This document shows, piece by piece, positions 24,489 through 33,540 of a stretch of DNA of 64,000 nt. A model generated the notes under the pieces. It did not search any database, was not told where the DNA came from, and saw nothing but the letters and a program-made list of their open reading frames with translations. A program made the position numbers and the translations under genes. The stretch lies in NCBI GenBank assembly GCA_018402305.1, contig JAGYJE010000002.1:62001-126000 (forward strand). Reading direction: 5' to 3'. The stretch is from Puniceicoccaceae bacterium (GTDB lineage: Bacteria; Verrucomicrobiota; Verrucomicrobiia; Opitutales; Coraliomargaritaceae). Position 1 is the first letter of the stretch, and the number at the start of each line of letters is the position of its first letter.

Positions 24489-26546
24489 ATGCATTTATCC
24501 ATAGCTAAATACCTGCGGACTTATTTTGGACGCGTGCGGAAGTCAGGAGGCCTGTTCAAAACCATCGGCCTTGCTGCCTGCATCCCACTCTCCGCGACGG
24601 CGGGATCAACAACCAACGATCTCCCTCCGGCTAACCAGGCTCAGGATGCCGTCGAGGAAAGATCCACCGCCGAATTGGAAGCGCGCCAGCAGCACATTGA
24701 CGCCCGGCTCAAAGAGCTGGCCGATTTCCACACCGCAACCGGCATGGGTCCGATCGGCTTTCGCTCTTTCCCGAGCCAAAGCCCGAGCCCCGACGAATGG
24801 GTGCAGGTCGACTTCGCGGAAACACGGCGAATCGACCAGATAGTCCTGGTGCCCACCTTGTGGCGCAACACCCGGGACGGCCCGGAAGCCGACGCCTTTC
24901 CGGTGGCCTTCAAAGTGATCACCCTGGATGACGAGGGCCGCTGGACCGTTGTGGCAGCGTATACCGAGGCAGACCGTCTGGTGCCGCGCATCGCGCCCCT
25001 CGTGATCGATTTTCCGCCCCACCGGGCGAAGGCGGTGCGGATCGAGGTCACCCAAATGGCGGCCCGCGCCTGGGATCAAGTGAAAAGCCTTCAGCTCGCG
25101 GAGATGATCGTGTTCAGCGGCAACGAAAACGTGGCGCTCCATCAAGAGGTGACGGCTTCAAGCAGTGAGGAGATCGGTGCGCGGAGCCGACGCTACCTCG
25201 TCGACGGCTTTCTCCCCTATCTGATGGGTGCGCGAACGGGCGGTCAAAGCACTGCCTTTCTAATCGAATACGACCCGGATGCAGCTGATCCGCCGGAGCT
25301 TCGGATCGACCTGGGCCAGTCCTATCCCGTCAACCAAGTGAACCTGCACGCCCTGGAGACCTCCGACACGATCCCCCAATCGGTCCCGAGCGACTACGCC
25401 TTCCCCCGAAAATTTGTCGTGGAGGGTGCCAACGACCCGGACTTCCGTGAGTCCACCCGGCTCTTTTCCTACGAGGTCGACTCTGTCTTCGACGTGGGGT
25501 CCATCCTGACCGAACGCTTCCCCGTGACCCGCTGCCGGTATATCCGCCTCCGGGTGCTCGAGCCCTACACAAATCCGACCCGGCCGGCGTCTCCGGGCTA
25601 CCTCGCCCTCGCCGAGATCGAGGTGATCGCCAACGGAAGCAATGTCGCCGAGGGCAAACCGGTCACCTCCAGTATCGACCCCAGTTATCTCGGGCGCACG
25701 GTGGAAGCGCTCACCGACGGGCGTAATTTTTACGGCGACATATTGCCCCTGCGCGAATGGCTGGGGCAGCTCGCGCTGCGGCATGCGCTGGAGAGGGAGC
25801 GGCCCCAAGTCGCGCAGGCCCTCAGAGAACGCTACGCCCGCCAACGGGCCATACTCAACCAGCTCATCTGGGTCATCGTCGTCATCGTTCTCCTGGCGGT
25901 CTTCCTCACCGTTCTGACGCGATTGATGGCCCAACGCTCCATCCAGCGCACCCGCGAGCGCATCGCCGCCGACCTCCACGATGAGCTCGGGGCCAACTTG
26001 CACGCCATCGGGCTCTTGAGCGACCTCAGCCAAAACGCGCAAAACAATCCCGAGAAATTGAGCTCGCTGCTCGCCCGCATGCGCCGGCTCACCGAGCACA
26101 CCGGCGCAGCGGCCCGCCACTGCACCAATATGCTCGAGGCGGAGGAACTCTACGGCGATATCGCCGAGCATTTCCGTCGCGCCTCCGGCAGAATCCTCCA
26201 CGGCATCCACCACCAACTGAGCATTGAAGGCTCCGAGCACTTGGCCCGACTCTCCCCCCGGAAGCGGATCGACCTCTGTCTCTTCTATCAAGAGTGCCTC
26301 ACCAACATTCTGCGCCACTCCGCTGCGACTGAGGCCACCACGGAACTGCGCGCCACCCCAAAGGCGGTCGATCTCTGCATCACCGACAACGGGAAAGGAC
26401 TCGACCCGGCCCGCAGCCCGAGCATTCCCAAATCGATCCGTCGCCGCAGTCGGCTCCTCGGCGCGAAGGTGTCCGTGCAACCCCGGCCCGAAGGCGGCAC
26501 CCGCGTGACCCTCTCCCTCAAAATCAACCGTTTTCTTTTCACCTGA
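24489..26546 (+). CDS. Sensor histidine kinase with discoidin-like ectodomains, NarL/HisKA_3 type
   Basis: 685 aa. A signal-like hydrophobic segment (21-39) leads to two discoidin/F5-8C-like modules: about 60-210 (FRSFPSQSPSPDEWVQVDF, ...SLQLAEMIVFSGNENVA) and about 215-385 (ASSSEEIGA..., LALAEIEVIANGSNVA), a layout usual in carbohydrate recognition. A single transmembrane helix at 459-477 follows, then the kinase: HisKA_3 motif RERIAADLHDELGANLH with His497, an ATPase part FYQECLTNILRHS and DNGKGL. A response regulator follows 14 bp later. By analogy with hybrid two-component sensors of gut Bacteroidetes it may sense a polysaccharide; this is inference. No regulon motif precedes it. Confidence 0.9.
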   Translation: MHLSIAKYLRTYFGRVRKSGGLFKTIGLAACIPLSATAGSTTNDLPPANQAQDAVEERSTAELEARQQHIDARLKELADFHTATGMGPIGFRSFPSQSPSPDEWVQVDFAETRRIDQIVLVPTLWRNTRDGPEADAFPVAFKVITLDDEGRWTVVAAYTEADRLVPRIAPLVIDFPPHRAKAVRIEVTQMAARAWDQVKSLQLAEMIVFSGNENVALHQEVTASSSEEIGARSRRYLVDGFLPYLMGARTGGQSTAFLIEYDPDAADPPELRIDLGQSYPVNQVNLHALETSDTIPQSVPSDYAFPRKFVVEGANDPDFRESTRLFSYEVDSVFDVGSILTERFPVTRCRYIRLRVLEPYTNPTRPASPGYLALAEIEVIANGSNVAEGKPVTSSIDPSYLGRTVEALTDGRNFYGDILPLREWLGQLALRHALERERPQVAQALRERYARQRAILNQLIWVIVVIVLLAVFLTVLTRLMAQRSIQRTRERIAADLHDELGANLHAIGLLSDLSQNAQNNPEKLSSLLARMRRLTEHTGAAARHCTNMLEAEELYGDIAEHFRRASGRILHGIHHQLSIEGSEHLARLSPRKRIDLCLFYQECLTNILRHSAATEATTELRATPKAVDLCITDNGKGLDPARSPSIPKSIRRRSRLLGAKVSVQPRPEGGTRVTLSLKINRFLFT

Positions 26547-26560
26547 AACACCTTTCGCCT

Positions 26561-27235
26561 ATGACGCACATCTCACCCACCCGAGTCATGCTCATCGAGG
26601 ACAACGCCGAATACCGCGAGGTGATCAAGTTGGCGCTCGAGGACCACCCGGAGATCGAGCTGACCCAGTGCCACGGCACCGCGGAAACGGCCCTGCGGAG
26701 CCTCTACACGACCTCCGCTGCAGCGCGGCCGCAGCTGATCCTGCTGGACCTCAATTTGCCCGGCATGAGCGGCCTTGAAGCCCTGCCCCGATTCCGCCGC
26801 GAACTGCCCGCGACCCGAATCATGATCCTCACCCAGTCCGACTCCGAGGCCGACGTGCTGCGGGCCATCTCCCGAGGCGCCTCCGGCTACCTGCTCAAGT
26901 CGGCCTCCCTGCAGCAGATCACCGACGGCATCCGCGATGTGATGGACGACGGCGCCTCCCTGGATAAGGGCGTCGCCCAGTTCATCCTCCATACCCTCCA
27001 GCAGAAGCTTCCCAAAAAAGACCTGAAGAACCTACTCAGCGAGCGGGAACTCGAGGTGCTGACCCTGATCAGCGAGGGCCTGGTGAAAAAGGAAATCGCC
27101 GATCAACTCAAGATCGGCTACACCACCGTCGACACCCACGTCGGCCACATCTACGAAAAGCTCGGCGTGCGCAACGCCCCCGCCGCCGTCGCCAAAGCCT
27201 TCAAACTCGGCCTGATCGAAGACCTGGATGGGTGA
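26561..27235 (+). CDS. NarL/FixJ-type response regulator
   Basis: 224 aa. Receiver domain with acidic pocket IEDN (12-15) and phospho-acceptor in LLDLNLPGMSG (Asp63), then a LuxR/NarL-type helix-turn-helix (LSERELEVLTLISEGLVKKE and TVDTHVGHIYEKLGV). Immediately follows its cognate histidine kinase. Phosphorylation should alter DNA binding at target promoters. Target genes cannot be named; the adjacent sulfatase and GH31 are candidates by proximity only. Confidence 0.94.
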   Translation: MTHISPTRVMLIEDNAEYREVIKLALEDHPEIELTQCHGTAETALRSLYTTSAAARPQLILLDLNLPGMSGLEALPRFRRELPATRIMILTQSDSEADVLRAISRGASGYLLKSASLQQITDGIRDVMDDGASLDKGVAQFILHTLQQKLPKKDLKNLLSERELEVLTLISEGLVKKEIADQLKIGYTTVDTHVGHIYEKLGVRNAPAAVAKAFKLGLIEDLDG

Positions 27236-27540
27236 ATCTGCTTCCCATTCCGACATGAGCCGATCATGGCACAACACGAACTGCGGGGTCGAACTGAAAA
27301 ATGTGGGCGGCGGAGCCAACCCACCTACGCAACCAGACGTTTCCTTGCCAGCCTCACGTAGCCGGGTTGGCTTCGCCGCCCGGCCGGGGCCTCTCGAATC
27401 CGCCTCCCATTCCGACATGAGCCGATCATGACACAACACGAACTGCGGGGTCGGGCTGCAAAGATGGGCCCTTCGATAAGCTCAGGCCGGAACGGCAAAC
27501 TCTTTTGAAAAACGCGGGGAAGATCGAACTCCTGTCCCGT
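27236..27540. repeat. Composite dispersed repeats
   Basis: Two copies of a CCATTCCGACATGAGCCG unit with GCACAACACGAACTGC (27246-27300 and 27411-27462), separated by inverted copies of the REP-like GAGCCAACCC/GGGTTGGC element (27308-27385), and ending with AAGCTCAGGCCGGAACGGC. The same composite appears at 29330, 40360 and 44760. No gene. Confidence 0.8.
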
Positions 27541-27570
27541 AAACACGGGATACCTCAGCTCGCCAAGATA

Positions 27571-27584
27571 TGATAGTATCAAAC
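27571..27584. promoter_or_regulatory. Regulon motif copy, TGATAGTATCAAAC
   Basis: Matches 11 of 14 positions of TGATAGTATTAACA, with the first nine perfect. It lies only 4 bp before the ATG at 27589, so if functional it overlaps the ribosome-binding region. Confidence 0.5.
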
Positions 27585-27588
27585 TAAT

Positions 27589-29037
27589 ATGATACGTTTC
27601 TTCCTCCCCGCTCTGAGTGCACTGGCACTCAGTCTTTGTTCGCTGACTTCTGCGCCATCCAAGCCGAACATCGTGCTGGTGTTGATCGATGATCTTGGCT
27701 ATTTCGATGTTGGTGCTTACGGCAGTGAGGTGATTGATACCCCGCACATCGATGTGCTGGCCGCATCAGGCCTACAGATGACGCAAGCCTATGCCACGGC
27801 AGCGGTTTGTTCGCCTTCGCGCGCCGGCATCATGACGGGGCGTCATAATCTGGAGCTGGGCATCTGGAATGCGGCGCACCGGGTGGAGCCGGGCACGCTG
27901 ATCTATCCGAAAATTTTGTCGAATGCCGGTTATCAAACCTGGCACCTCGGCAAGTGGCACATGGGTCGGGCAGCGGCAGGGACCTCCCCGGAAGATCTGG
28001 GTTTCGAGATTGGTTTAGGGGGAGATGAATCCTGGGATCCAGGCAGTCATTTTTGGCCCTACCGGAGCGCCAAATTGCCGAATCATCCCGGGCTACGCGT
28101 GCCTGATTTCGATGTTGGCGGTGTCGATGGCGAATACCTGGCAGACCGACTGACGGACGAGGCGATTCAGTTGATCGAGAATCGCGATCCGGAGAGGCCA
28201 TTCTATTTGAACCTATGGCATTATGGCGTGCACACCCCGCATGAAGCCAAGCCTGAGCTCATCGCGAAGTATAAAGAACGTCTGGCTGCGCTACCCGAGG
28301 ATGCCGAAATAAGGAGCGATCCAGTGACTGGGGCGAGATACCAGAGCCATCCGAATAGTGCAACTTACTGTGCGATGGTTGAAAGCATTGATGACTCGGT
28401 CGGAAAGCTTGTCGGGCATCTTAAGGAAATTGGTGAGTATGAGAACACCCTCTTCATTTTCTACTCGGACAACGGACCCGTAAATTCTGCAGCCATCTAC
28501 CCACTACGTGGTTACAAAAACTCTCTCTACGAGGGTGGCGTGCGTGTGCCAGCGATTTTTGCATGGCCGGGCAAGATTGATCCCGGCGTGAGTGATGAGC
28601 GCATTTGGACGCTCGATTTGTTCAAGACGATTTTGGAAGCTGCCGACGTTGCTCTACCGGATGACTTTGCGGGCGAAGAAGGACAATCCCTGATCCCGAT
28701 GCTCACAAAAGGCGAATCCGTCGAGCCGCGAGATTTCTACTGGTATTTCCCCGAAGATCGTCTGGGCTGGGGACAGCGAGCAAGTGCGGTGCTGTATAGC
28801 AAAACGGGATTTAAGTATCATCTGTTTTTCCAGGGAGATAGCCCTGAGCTCTACGACATGCGCGAGGACCAGAGTGAATTCAACAGTGTTTTGGCCCGGC
28901 ATCCGGAAATTGCACAAGAGCTGCGCAAGCAGTTGACCGACAAGATCAAGGCGGTCTATCAGGACCTGCCCGCACCACCGGCAGAATACATGCATTTGGT
29001 GCCCCAGATTGAAGAAACGCTGGGGATCGAGAACTAG
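27589..29037 (+). CDS. Secreted sulfatase
   Basis: 482 aa. Signal peptide 1-21 (MIRFFLPALSALALSLCSLTS), then PSKPNIVLVLIDDLGYFD with metal Asp34-Asp35, modification motif CSPSR at 74-78, GKWHMG and FYSDNGPV. Typical S1 sulfatase length. No other polysaccharide gene is transcribed with it; the upstream neighbour is the response regulator. Composite repeats lie on both sides. Confidence 0.92.
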   Translation: MIRFFLPALSALALSLCSLTSAPSKPNIVLVLIDDLGYFDVGAYGSEVIDTPHIDVLAASGLQMTQAYATAAVCSPSRAGIMTGRHNLELGIWNAAHRVEPGTLIYPKILSNAGYQTWHLGKWHMGRAAAGTSPEDLGFEIGLGGDESWDPGSHFWPYRSAKLPNHPGLRVPDFDVGGVDGEYLADRLTDEAIQLIENRDPERPFYLNLWHYGVHTPHEAKPELIAKYKERLAALPEDAEIRSDPVTGARYQSHPNSATYCAMVESIDDSVGKLVGHLKEIGEYENTLFIFYSDNGPVNSAAIYPLRGYKNSLYEGGVRVPAIFAWPGKIDPGVSDERIWTLDLFKTILEAADVALPDDFAGEEGQSLIPMLTKGESVEPRDFYWYFPEDRLGWGQRASAVLYSKTGFKYHLFFQGDSPELYDMREDQSEFNSVLARHPEIAQELRKQLTDKIKAVYQDLPAPPAEYMHLVPQIEETLGIEN

Positions 29038-29520
29038 AACACTAAGCGAAGGACTGCCAGAGTCTGAAACCCGCCGATGCTCCGAGACGTCCCGCGCCGC
29101 CGCCGTAGCCGGGTTGGCCTGAGCCTGTCGAAGGCCCGGCCGGGGCCTCTCGAATCCGCCTCTTGGTTGCGGCTAACCATTGGGTGCCGCTTACCCCTCA
29201 CGAAGCGGGGTAAGCGGCGGTTAGAGCGTGCAAAGGGCGAACGGCGAAGCCATTTCGCCTACGCTCCGATACGTTTTCGTGCCGCCGCCGTAGCCGGGAT
29301 GGCTCTGCCGCCCGGCCGAGGCCTCTCAAATCGCCTCCCTTTCCGACATGAGCCGGTCATGGCACAACACGAACTGCGGGGTCGGACTGAAAAAGGTGGG
29401 CACTTCGACCGTTCGACATACTCACGGCAGGCAGAAGCTCAGGCCAGAACGGCGGAGCCAACCAAGCTGTTGTATCCAACCACGCAACTTGGATTTCAGG
29501 AGGGATGGTGCAGACTCTTT
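29038..29520. repeat. Composite dispersed repeats
   Basis: Contains CGTAGCCGGGTTGGCCTGAG and CGTAGCCGGGATGGCTCTGC pieces (about 29104 and 29290), a GGCGAACGGCGAAGCCATTT REP-like hairpin at about 29238, the GACATGAGCCGGTCATGGCA unit at 29345, and GAAGCTCAGGCC at 29427. No gene. Confidence 0.75.
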
Positions 29521-29784
29521 TTAAGCTTCTGGCGGCAACTCGAAATGCCCTGCGACGACGCCAGGGACGGTGATATCCTCGTCAAGATCCTCCCAACGCA
29601 GGGCATAGCCGTTGACTTCGATCTCGACTTTGGCGAGCAGATCGTCGGGCGCGTGCTTGAGTCGCTTGAATCGGTTGGCGGGAAAACCGAAAATTCGCTG
29701 ATCGGCAAGTTCCAGATAAACGACGCGGTTTTCGACCCATGCACGGGTGGCGAGTGGCTCAGCGCTGACGGTTGCGGTGCTCAT
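29521..29784 (-). CDS. DUF2442 family small protein
   Basis: 87 aa, starting MSTATVSAEPLATRAWVEN. The body has the DUF2442 pattern: LADQRIFGFPANRF, then VEIEVNGYALRWEDLDEDITV. Family members are small and often accompany DUF4160 genes with toxin-antitoxin-like behaviour; no DUF4160 gene is seen next to it. It lies alone between repeat clusters, so it may be an orphan or part of a lost pair. No function assigned. Confidence 0.85.
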   Translation of the reverse strand: MSTATVSAEPLATRAWVENRVVYLELADQRIFGFPANRFKRLKHAPDDLLAKVEIEVNGYALRWEDLDEDITVPGVVAGHFELPPEA

Positions 29785-30422
29785 GATATTTTTCGATGAA
29801 AAATGGTATGTTTAGCTCTGTGTAAAGTGCTTGCAATCCGTTTGTCCCGCAAACAAAGGGGCGTCCCTAAACCTTCGACAGAGCTCCCCACGGCAAGCTC
29901 TGGGTTGAGAACAGGTCAGGACCTTCGACGAAGCTCAGGTCAGGACCATCGACGAAGCTCAGGTCAGGACGGCGACGCGGCCATCCGCCCTTCGACATTT
30001 CGACATTGGCTTCGCCCTTCGGTTGAGTGTCGCTGCGCTCGAACGTCGTAAAAAAATCGCTGCCCGTTCGGGCTTGAGCCAATCTGATGCAGAGCTGGGG
30101 GGAGATTACGAGTAAGATAAATCGTAATCGTAATCTTACTCGTAATCATAATCCTGCTCATGCTCGTAATCGCCCCTCAGCTCTACAACACATCGATTGA
30201 TGTCGAAAGCCACCCCTAAGCCGGCTCGAGCCAAGCACGAAGCAAAAGCGAACGCGACGTATCCAATGTTCCAAAAAACGCTCACACGGGTCGGCGATTC
30301 CATAATATAAATTTTGATTGTATTAACATTTCAATAGCCCAGAGTTAGGAAACGTATCCCCCCGCTTGCTTTGATTCATCGCTGGAAGTCCGAATTCTGC
30401 TCCCTTTTTTAATTTAATCCTG
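29785..30422. repeat. Repeat-rich intergenic region before the TRAP operon
   Basis: Holds a 24-bp tandem (TCGACGAAGCTCAGGTCAGG) at about 29925-29970 and a perfect 15-bp inverted repeat: GATTACGAGTAAGAT at 30104-30118 with ATCTTACTCGTAATC at 30133-30147. The block CCTGCTCATGCTCGTAATCG near 30153 matches the region near 24296. The motif copy at 30315-30328 serves the TRAP genes. Confidence 0.75.
30315..30328. promoter_or_regulatory. Regulon motif copy, TGATTGTATTAACA
   Basis: Matches 13 of 14 positions of TGATAGTATTAACA. Located 95 bp before the TRAP binding-protein start at 30423. Confidence 0.65.
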
Positions 30423-31430
30423 ATGCACTTAATCCATAAGATTCAGCGAGGCCTCCTGAGCGGCCGTCTTCTCCTTGGGGCCGCCATCCTATTGGGCTTT
30501 GGCTGCCGTCCGGATAGCGAGACCGGCCGCGTGCTGCGGATCGCCCACCCGCTCGATACGGCGCACCCCAACCACAAGGCCCTCTCATTTTTCGCCAAAG
30601 ACCTGGCGCAGCGCTCCGATGGCGAGCTCGATGCCGTCATATACCCCAGCAGCCAGTTGGGAAACGCCCGTGAAGCACTCGAGCTCCTGCAGGTCGGCAG
30701 CTTGGATATGACGATCGCCTCCACCGCCTCGATCGAGGGCTTCGCGCCGACCTTTCGTGTCTTTGGGCTGCCCTACCTTTTTCGCGACCGTGCGCATCGC
30801 CTCGGGCTCTTCCGGAGCGAGACCGGACGCGGTTTGCTCGAATCCGCCGTTGAGAAGCGTCTCCGCGGGCTGGCTTACCTCGACGCGGGCAGCCGCAGTT
30901 TCTACACGAAGGACGCCGTCGTCAGGTCGCCCGCCGACCTGAAGGGCAAGAAGATCCGGGTCATGAACAGCCCCATGGCCATCGCCGCCATGCGGGCGCT
31001 CGGCGCGTCGCCCACTCCCATCGCCTGGGGCGAACTCTACACGGCGCTTCAGCAGGGCGTGGTCGACGCGGCGGAGAATAATCCGCCCTCCCTTCTGACC
31101 TCGAGGCACTACGAGATCACTCCCTTCTTCTCGCTCGACGAGCACACTTCGATTCCGGATCTCCTCCTGATCGGCGAGCCTACCTGGCAACGCCTCTCGG
31201 CGCAGGAACGGGAGTGGATCGAGGCCTCGGCCCGGGCTGCCGCCGAATACCAATACGACCTCTGGGCTCGGGCCGTGGCAGAATCGCTGGCCGAGCTCCA
31301 GGATGCCGGCATCACCGTTCACCGGCCGGACAAGGCACCCTTTTCCGATGCCGTCCAACCGCTCTATACAAGCTTCCGCGAAGCGTCACCAAAGCTCTTC
31401 GAGATCGTCGAATCCATCCGTCAGCTCTGA
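30423..31430 (+). CDS. dctP: TRAP transporter solute-binding protein, DctP family
   Basis: 335 aa. The leader GLLSGRLLLGAAILLGFGC ends in a Cys with a preceding Leu-Gly-Phe-Gly, so it may be lipidated. The mature part starts RVLRIAHPLDTAHPNHKAL and carries the DctP markers, including LKGKKIRVMNSPMAIAAMRA and GELYTALQQGVVDAAENNP. DctP proteins capture carboxylates or sugar acids such as uronates in the periplasm. It opens a three-gene TRAP operon whose genes overlap. The GH115 gene follows 2 kb later, making a uronic acid substrate plausible. Confidence 0.93.
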   Translation: MHLIHKIQRGLLSGRLLLGAAILLGFGCRPDSETGRVLRIAHPLDTAHPNHKALSFFAKDLAQRSDGELDAVIYPSSQLGNAREALELLQVGSLDMTIASTASIEGFAPTFRVFGLPYLFRDRAHRLGLFRSETGRGLLESAVEKRLRGLAYLDAGSRSFYTKDAVVRSPADLKGKKIRVMNSPMAIAAMRALGASPTPIAWGELYTALQQGVVDAAENNPPSLLTSRHYEITPFFSLDEHTSIPDLLLIGEPTWQRLSAQEREWIEASARAAAEYQYDLWARAVAESLAELQDAGITVHRPDKAPFSDAVQPLYTSFREASPKLFEIVESIRQL

Positions 31431-31927
31431 TGTCCACCACCTTTCATAATCGTCTCCTCGCCGTGCTGCGCGCCCTGCTCATTCTACTCCTGGCGGCGAT
31501 GGCGCTCGACGTCCTCTGGCAGGTCGTCACCCGCTTCATCATCGGCGATCCCAGCGTCTGGACGGAGGAGCTGGCCCGCTTCATCCTGATTTGGCTCGGT
31601 GCCCTCGGCGCGGCCTACGGGGTGGCCGAGGGCTTTCACCTCGAGATGGATTACTTTCTCCAGAAAGCGAGCGAGACGCGCCGCCGACAGCTCGACCGCG
31701 TGATTCTTGCCATCCTGCTGCTGATCGGACTCGGCGTCTTTCTATTCGGGGGCGGCAGCCTCGTCTTGCTGGCCCAGGATCTCGGGCAGACGAGTCCGGC
31801 CCTCGGCCTCCCGATGTCCGCCATCTACCTCTCCCTGCCGATCAGCGGCATCCTGATCGCCTACTTCGCGGTGCACCGGATGGGCCATCCGGTTGCCCAC
31901 GACAAACCGAGTGAACCCATCGACTAA
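31430..31927 (+). CDS. dctQ: TRAP transporter small membrane subunit, DctQ family
   Basis: 165 aa from an ATG at 31430 overlapping the preceding TGA by one base (TGATG). Four hydrophobic segments are visible (around LLILLLAAMALDVLWQVV, LIWLGALGAAYGVA, VILAILLLIGLGVFLF, YLSLPISGILIAYFAV), and WTEELARFILIWLG is typical of DctQ. It forms the membrane channel with DctM. In-frame starts further upstream would overlap the binding protein extensively and were not used. Confidence 0.93.
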   Translation: MSTTFHNRLLAVLRALLILLLAAMALDVLWQVVTRFIIGDPSVWTEELARFILIWLGALGAAYGVAEGFHLEMDYFLQKASETRRRQLDRVILAILLLIGLGVFLFGGGSLVLLAQDLGQTSPALGLPMSAIYLSLPISGILIAYFAVHRMGHPVAHDKPSEPID

Positions 31928-33225
31928 TGGAACTGCTTCCCGTCATCCTCCTTGTCGGAGCCTTCGCCGCGATGCTCGCCATCGGCGTGCCGGTGGCCTT
32001 TTCCATCATCGGCTCAACCACGCTCACGCTTTTCCTTTTCCTGCCCGTCGAGCCGACCCTCGCCACCATGGCCCAGCGCACGGCGACGGGCATGGACAGT
32101 TTCGTCCTGCTGGCCATCCCGCTCTTCATTCTCGCCGGACAGTTTATGAATACGCCGGGCATCGCAGGCCGCCTCATCACTTTTGCCAAAAATTGCATCG
32201 GCTTCCTCCCGGGCGGGCTCGCCTTCGTCAACATCGCCGCCGCCATGCTCTTCGGCGCGATTTCGGGTAGCGCGGGCGCGGCCGCTTCGGCAGTCGGCGG
32301 CGCGATGACCAGCCAAATGGCGAAGGCGGGCTACGAGCGCTCCTTCTGCGCCGCCACCAACCTCACGGCCTCCACCACCGGCCTGCTCATCCCGCCGAGC
32401 AACGGCCTCATCGTCTACTCGCTCGCCGCCGGCGGGCTCTCGATCGGTAGCCTCTTTCTCGCCGGCTACCTGCCGGGAATCCTCGTGGGCGGTAGCCTCA
32501 TGCTCGTCGCCTACATCTACGCCCGGCGCCGTAACTACCCCACCGAGCCGCGGGTCGGCATCGGGCCGATCCTCAAAAGCTTTTTCGCCGCCTCCCCCAG
32601 CCTCCTGCTGCTCTTCATCATCATGGGCGGGATCATCGGCGGCTGGTTCACCCCCACCGAGGCGGCTGGCGTGGCCGTGCTCTACAGCGCGCTGCTCTCC
32701 GTGGTTCTCTATCGCGACGTGCCTCTCAAGGAGGTGCCTGAGGTCCTCGCCAAGTCCGTGCGCACCACCTCGATGGTCATGATTCTGATCGCCGCCTCGA
32801 TTGGGATGTCCTGGGTAATGGCCTATATCCACCTACCGCAAACCGTCAGCGCCGCGCTCCTCGCACTTTCGGACAAGCCCATTGTCATTCTCCTCATCAT
32901 CAATCTGGTCCTGCTCAGCGTGGGCACCTTCATGGACATGACGCCCGCGCTGCTCATCTTCACCCCGATCTTTTTGCCGGTCGTCGTGCCCCTCGGCATC
33001 GATCCCATCCAGTTCGGGATCATCATGGTGCTCAATCTCTCCATCGGCCTCTGCACGCCGCCCGTCGGTTCGCTGCTGTTTATCGGCTCCTCCGTCGCCG
33101 GTGTGGGTATGACCCAGGTCGTGCGGCCGCTCCTGCCCTTGCTTTTCGCCATGGTACTGGCACTTGTCCTGGTTTCCGTGTTTCCCGCCCTCAGCCTTTG
33201 GCTGCCCTCACTTTTCGGCATGTAG
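31927..33225 (+). CDS. dctM: TRAP transporter large membrane subunit, DctM family
   Basis: 432 aa, start overlapping the preceding stop (TAATG). Many hydrophobic helices, with DctM markers such as VPVAFSIIGSTTLTLFL, FVLLAIPLFILAGQFMN, GAISGSAGAAASAVGG and FMDMTPALLIFTPIFLP. Together with DctQ it forms the proton/sodium-driven translocator for the solute bound by DctP. Substrate unknown, sugar acids likely. Confidence 0.95.
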   Translation: MELLPVILLVGAFAAMLAIGVPVAFSIIGSTTLTLFLFLPVEPTLATMAQRTATGMDSFVLLAIPLFILAGQFMNTPGIAGRLITFAKNCIGFLPGGLAFVNIAAAMLFGAISGSAGAAASAVGGAMTSQMAKAGYERSFCAATNLTASTTGLLIPPSNGLIVYSLAAGGLSIGSLFLAGYLPGILVGGSLMLVAYIYARRRNYPTEPRVGIGPILKSFFAASPSLLLLFIIMGGIIGGWFTPTEAAGVAVLYSALLSVVLYRDVPLKEVPEVLAKSVRTTSMVMILIAASIGMSWVMAYIHLPQTVSAALLALSDKPIVILLIINLVLLSVGTFMDMTPALLIFTPIFLPVVVPLGIDPIQFGIIMVLNLSIGLCTPPVGSLLFIGSSVAGVGMTQVVRPLLPLLFAMVLALVLVSVFPALSLWLPSLFGM

Positions 33226-33540
33226 CTTCATAGAGAACCTTGCAGATACCGGTCGTCCGTGGCCTCTGGAAGCCGATGGATATGGCGAATCAAAACTTGC
33301 ACGACGGAGGGCGAACGGCGGAGCCTTTCCGCCTGCGCTTGCCGGGGCGGGCAAACTTTCTTGGCTCATTTGAAAGCACACGCACTTGACATGTTATTAT
33401 TATCAGTCAATTACTAGCAGCAACCCATCTGCTTTAACCAAAAAAATCCTAATTTCCCCGCCATCCCACAAAACGCCGCTCCGGTGGGGACCCCCGATCC
33501 CCTCTGACTGAATTCAACCCAAACAACCCAATCAAGACAC
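33226..33540. other. Intergenic with REP-like piece and regulon motif
   Basis: 315 bp. A GGGCGAACGGCGGAGCCTTT REP-like piece is at about 33309, followed by the AT-rich region with the motif copy (33392-33405). No gene seen. Confidence 0.6.
33392..33405. promoter_or_regulatory. Regulon motif copy, TGTTATTATTATCA
   Basis: Matches 12 of 14 positions of TGTTAATACTATCA. Located 136 bp before the GH115 ATG at 33541. Confidence 0.6.
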
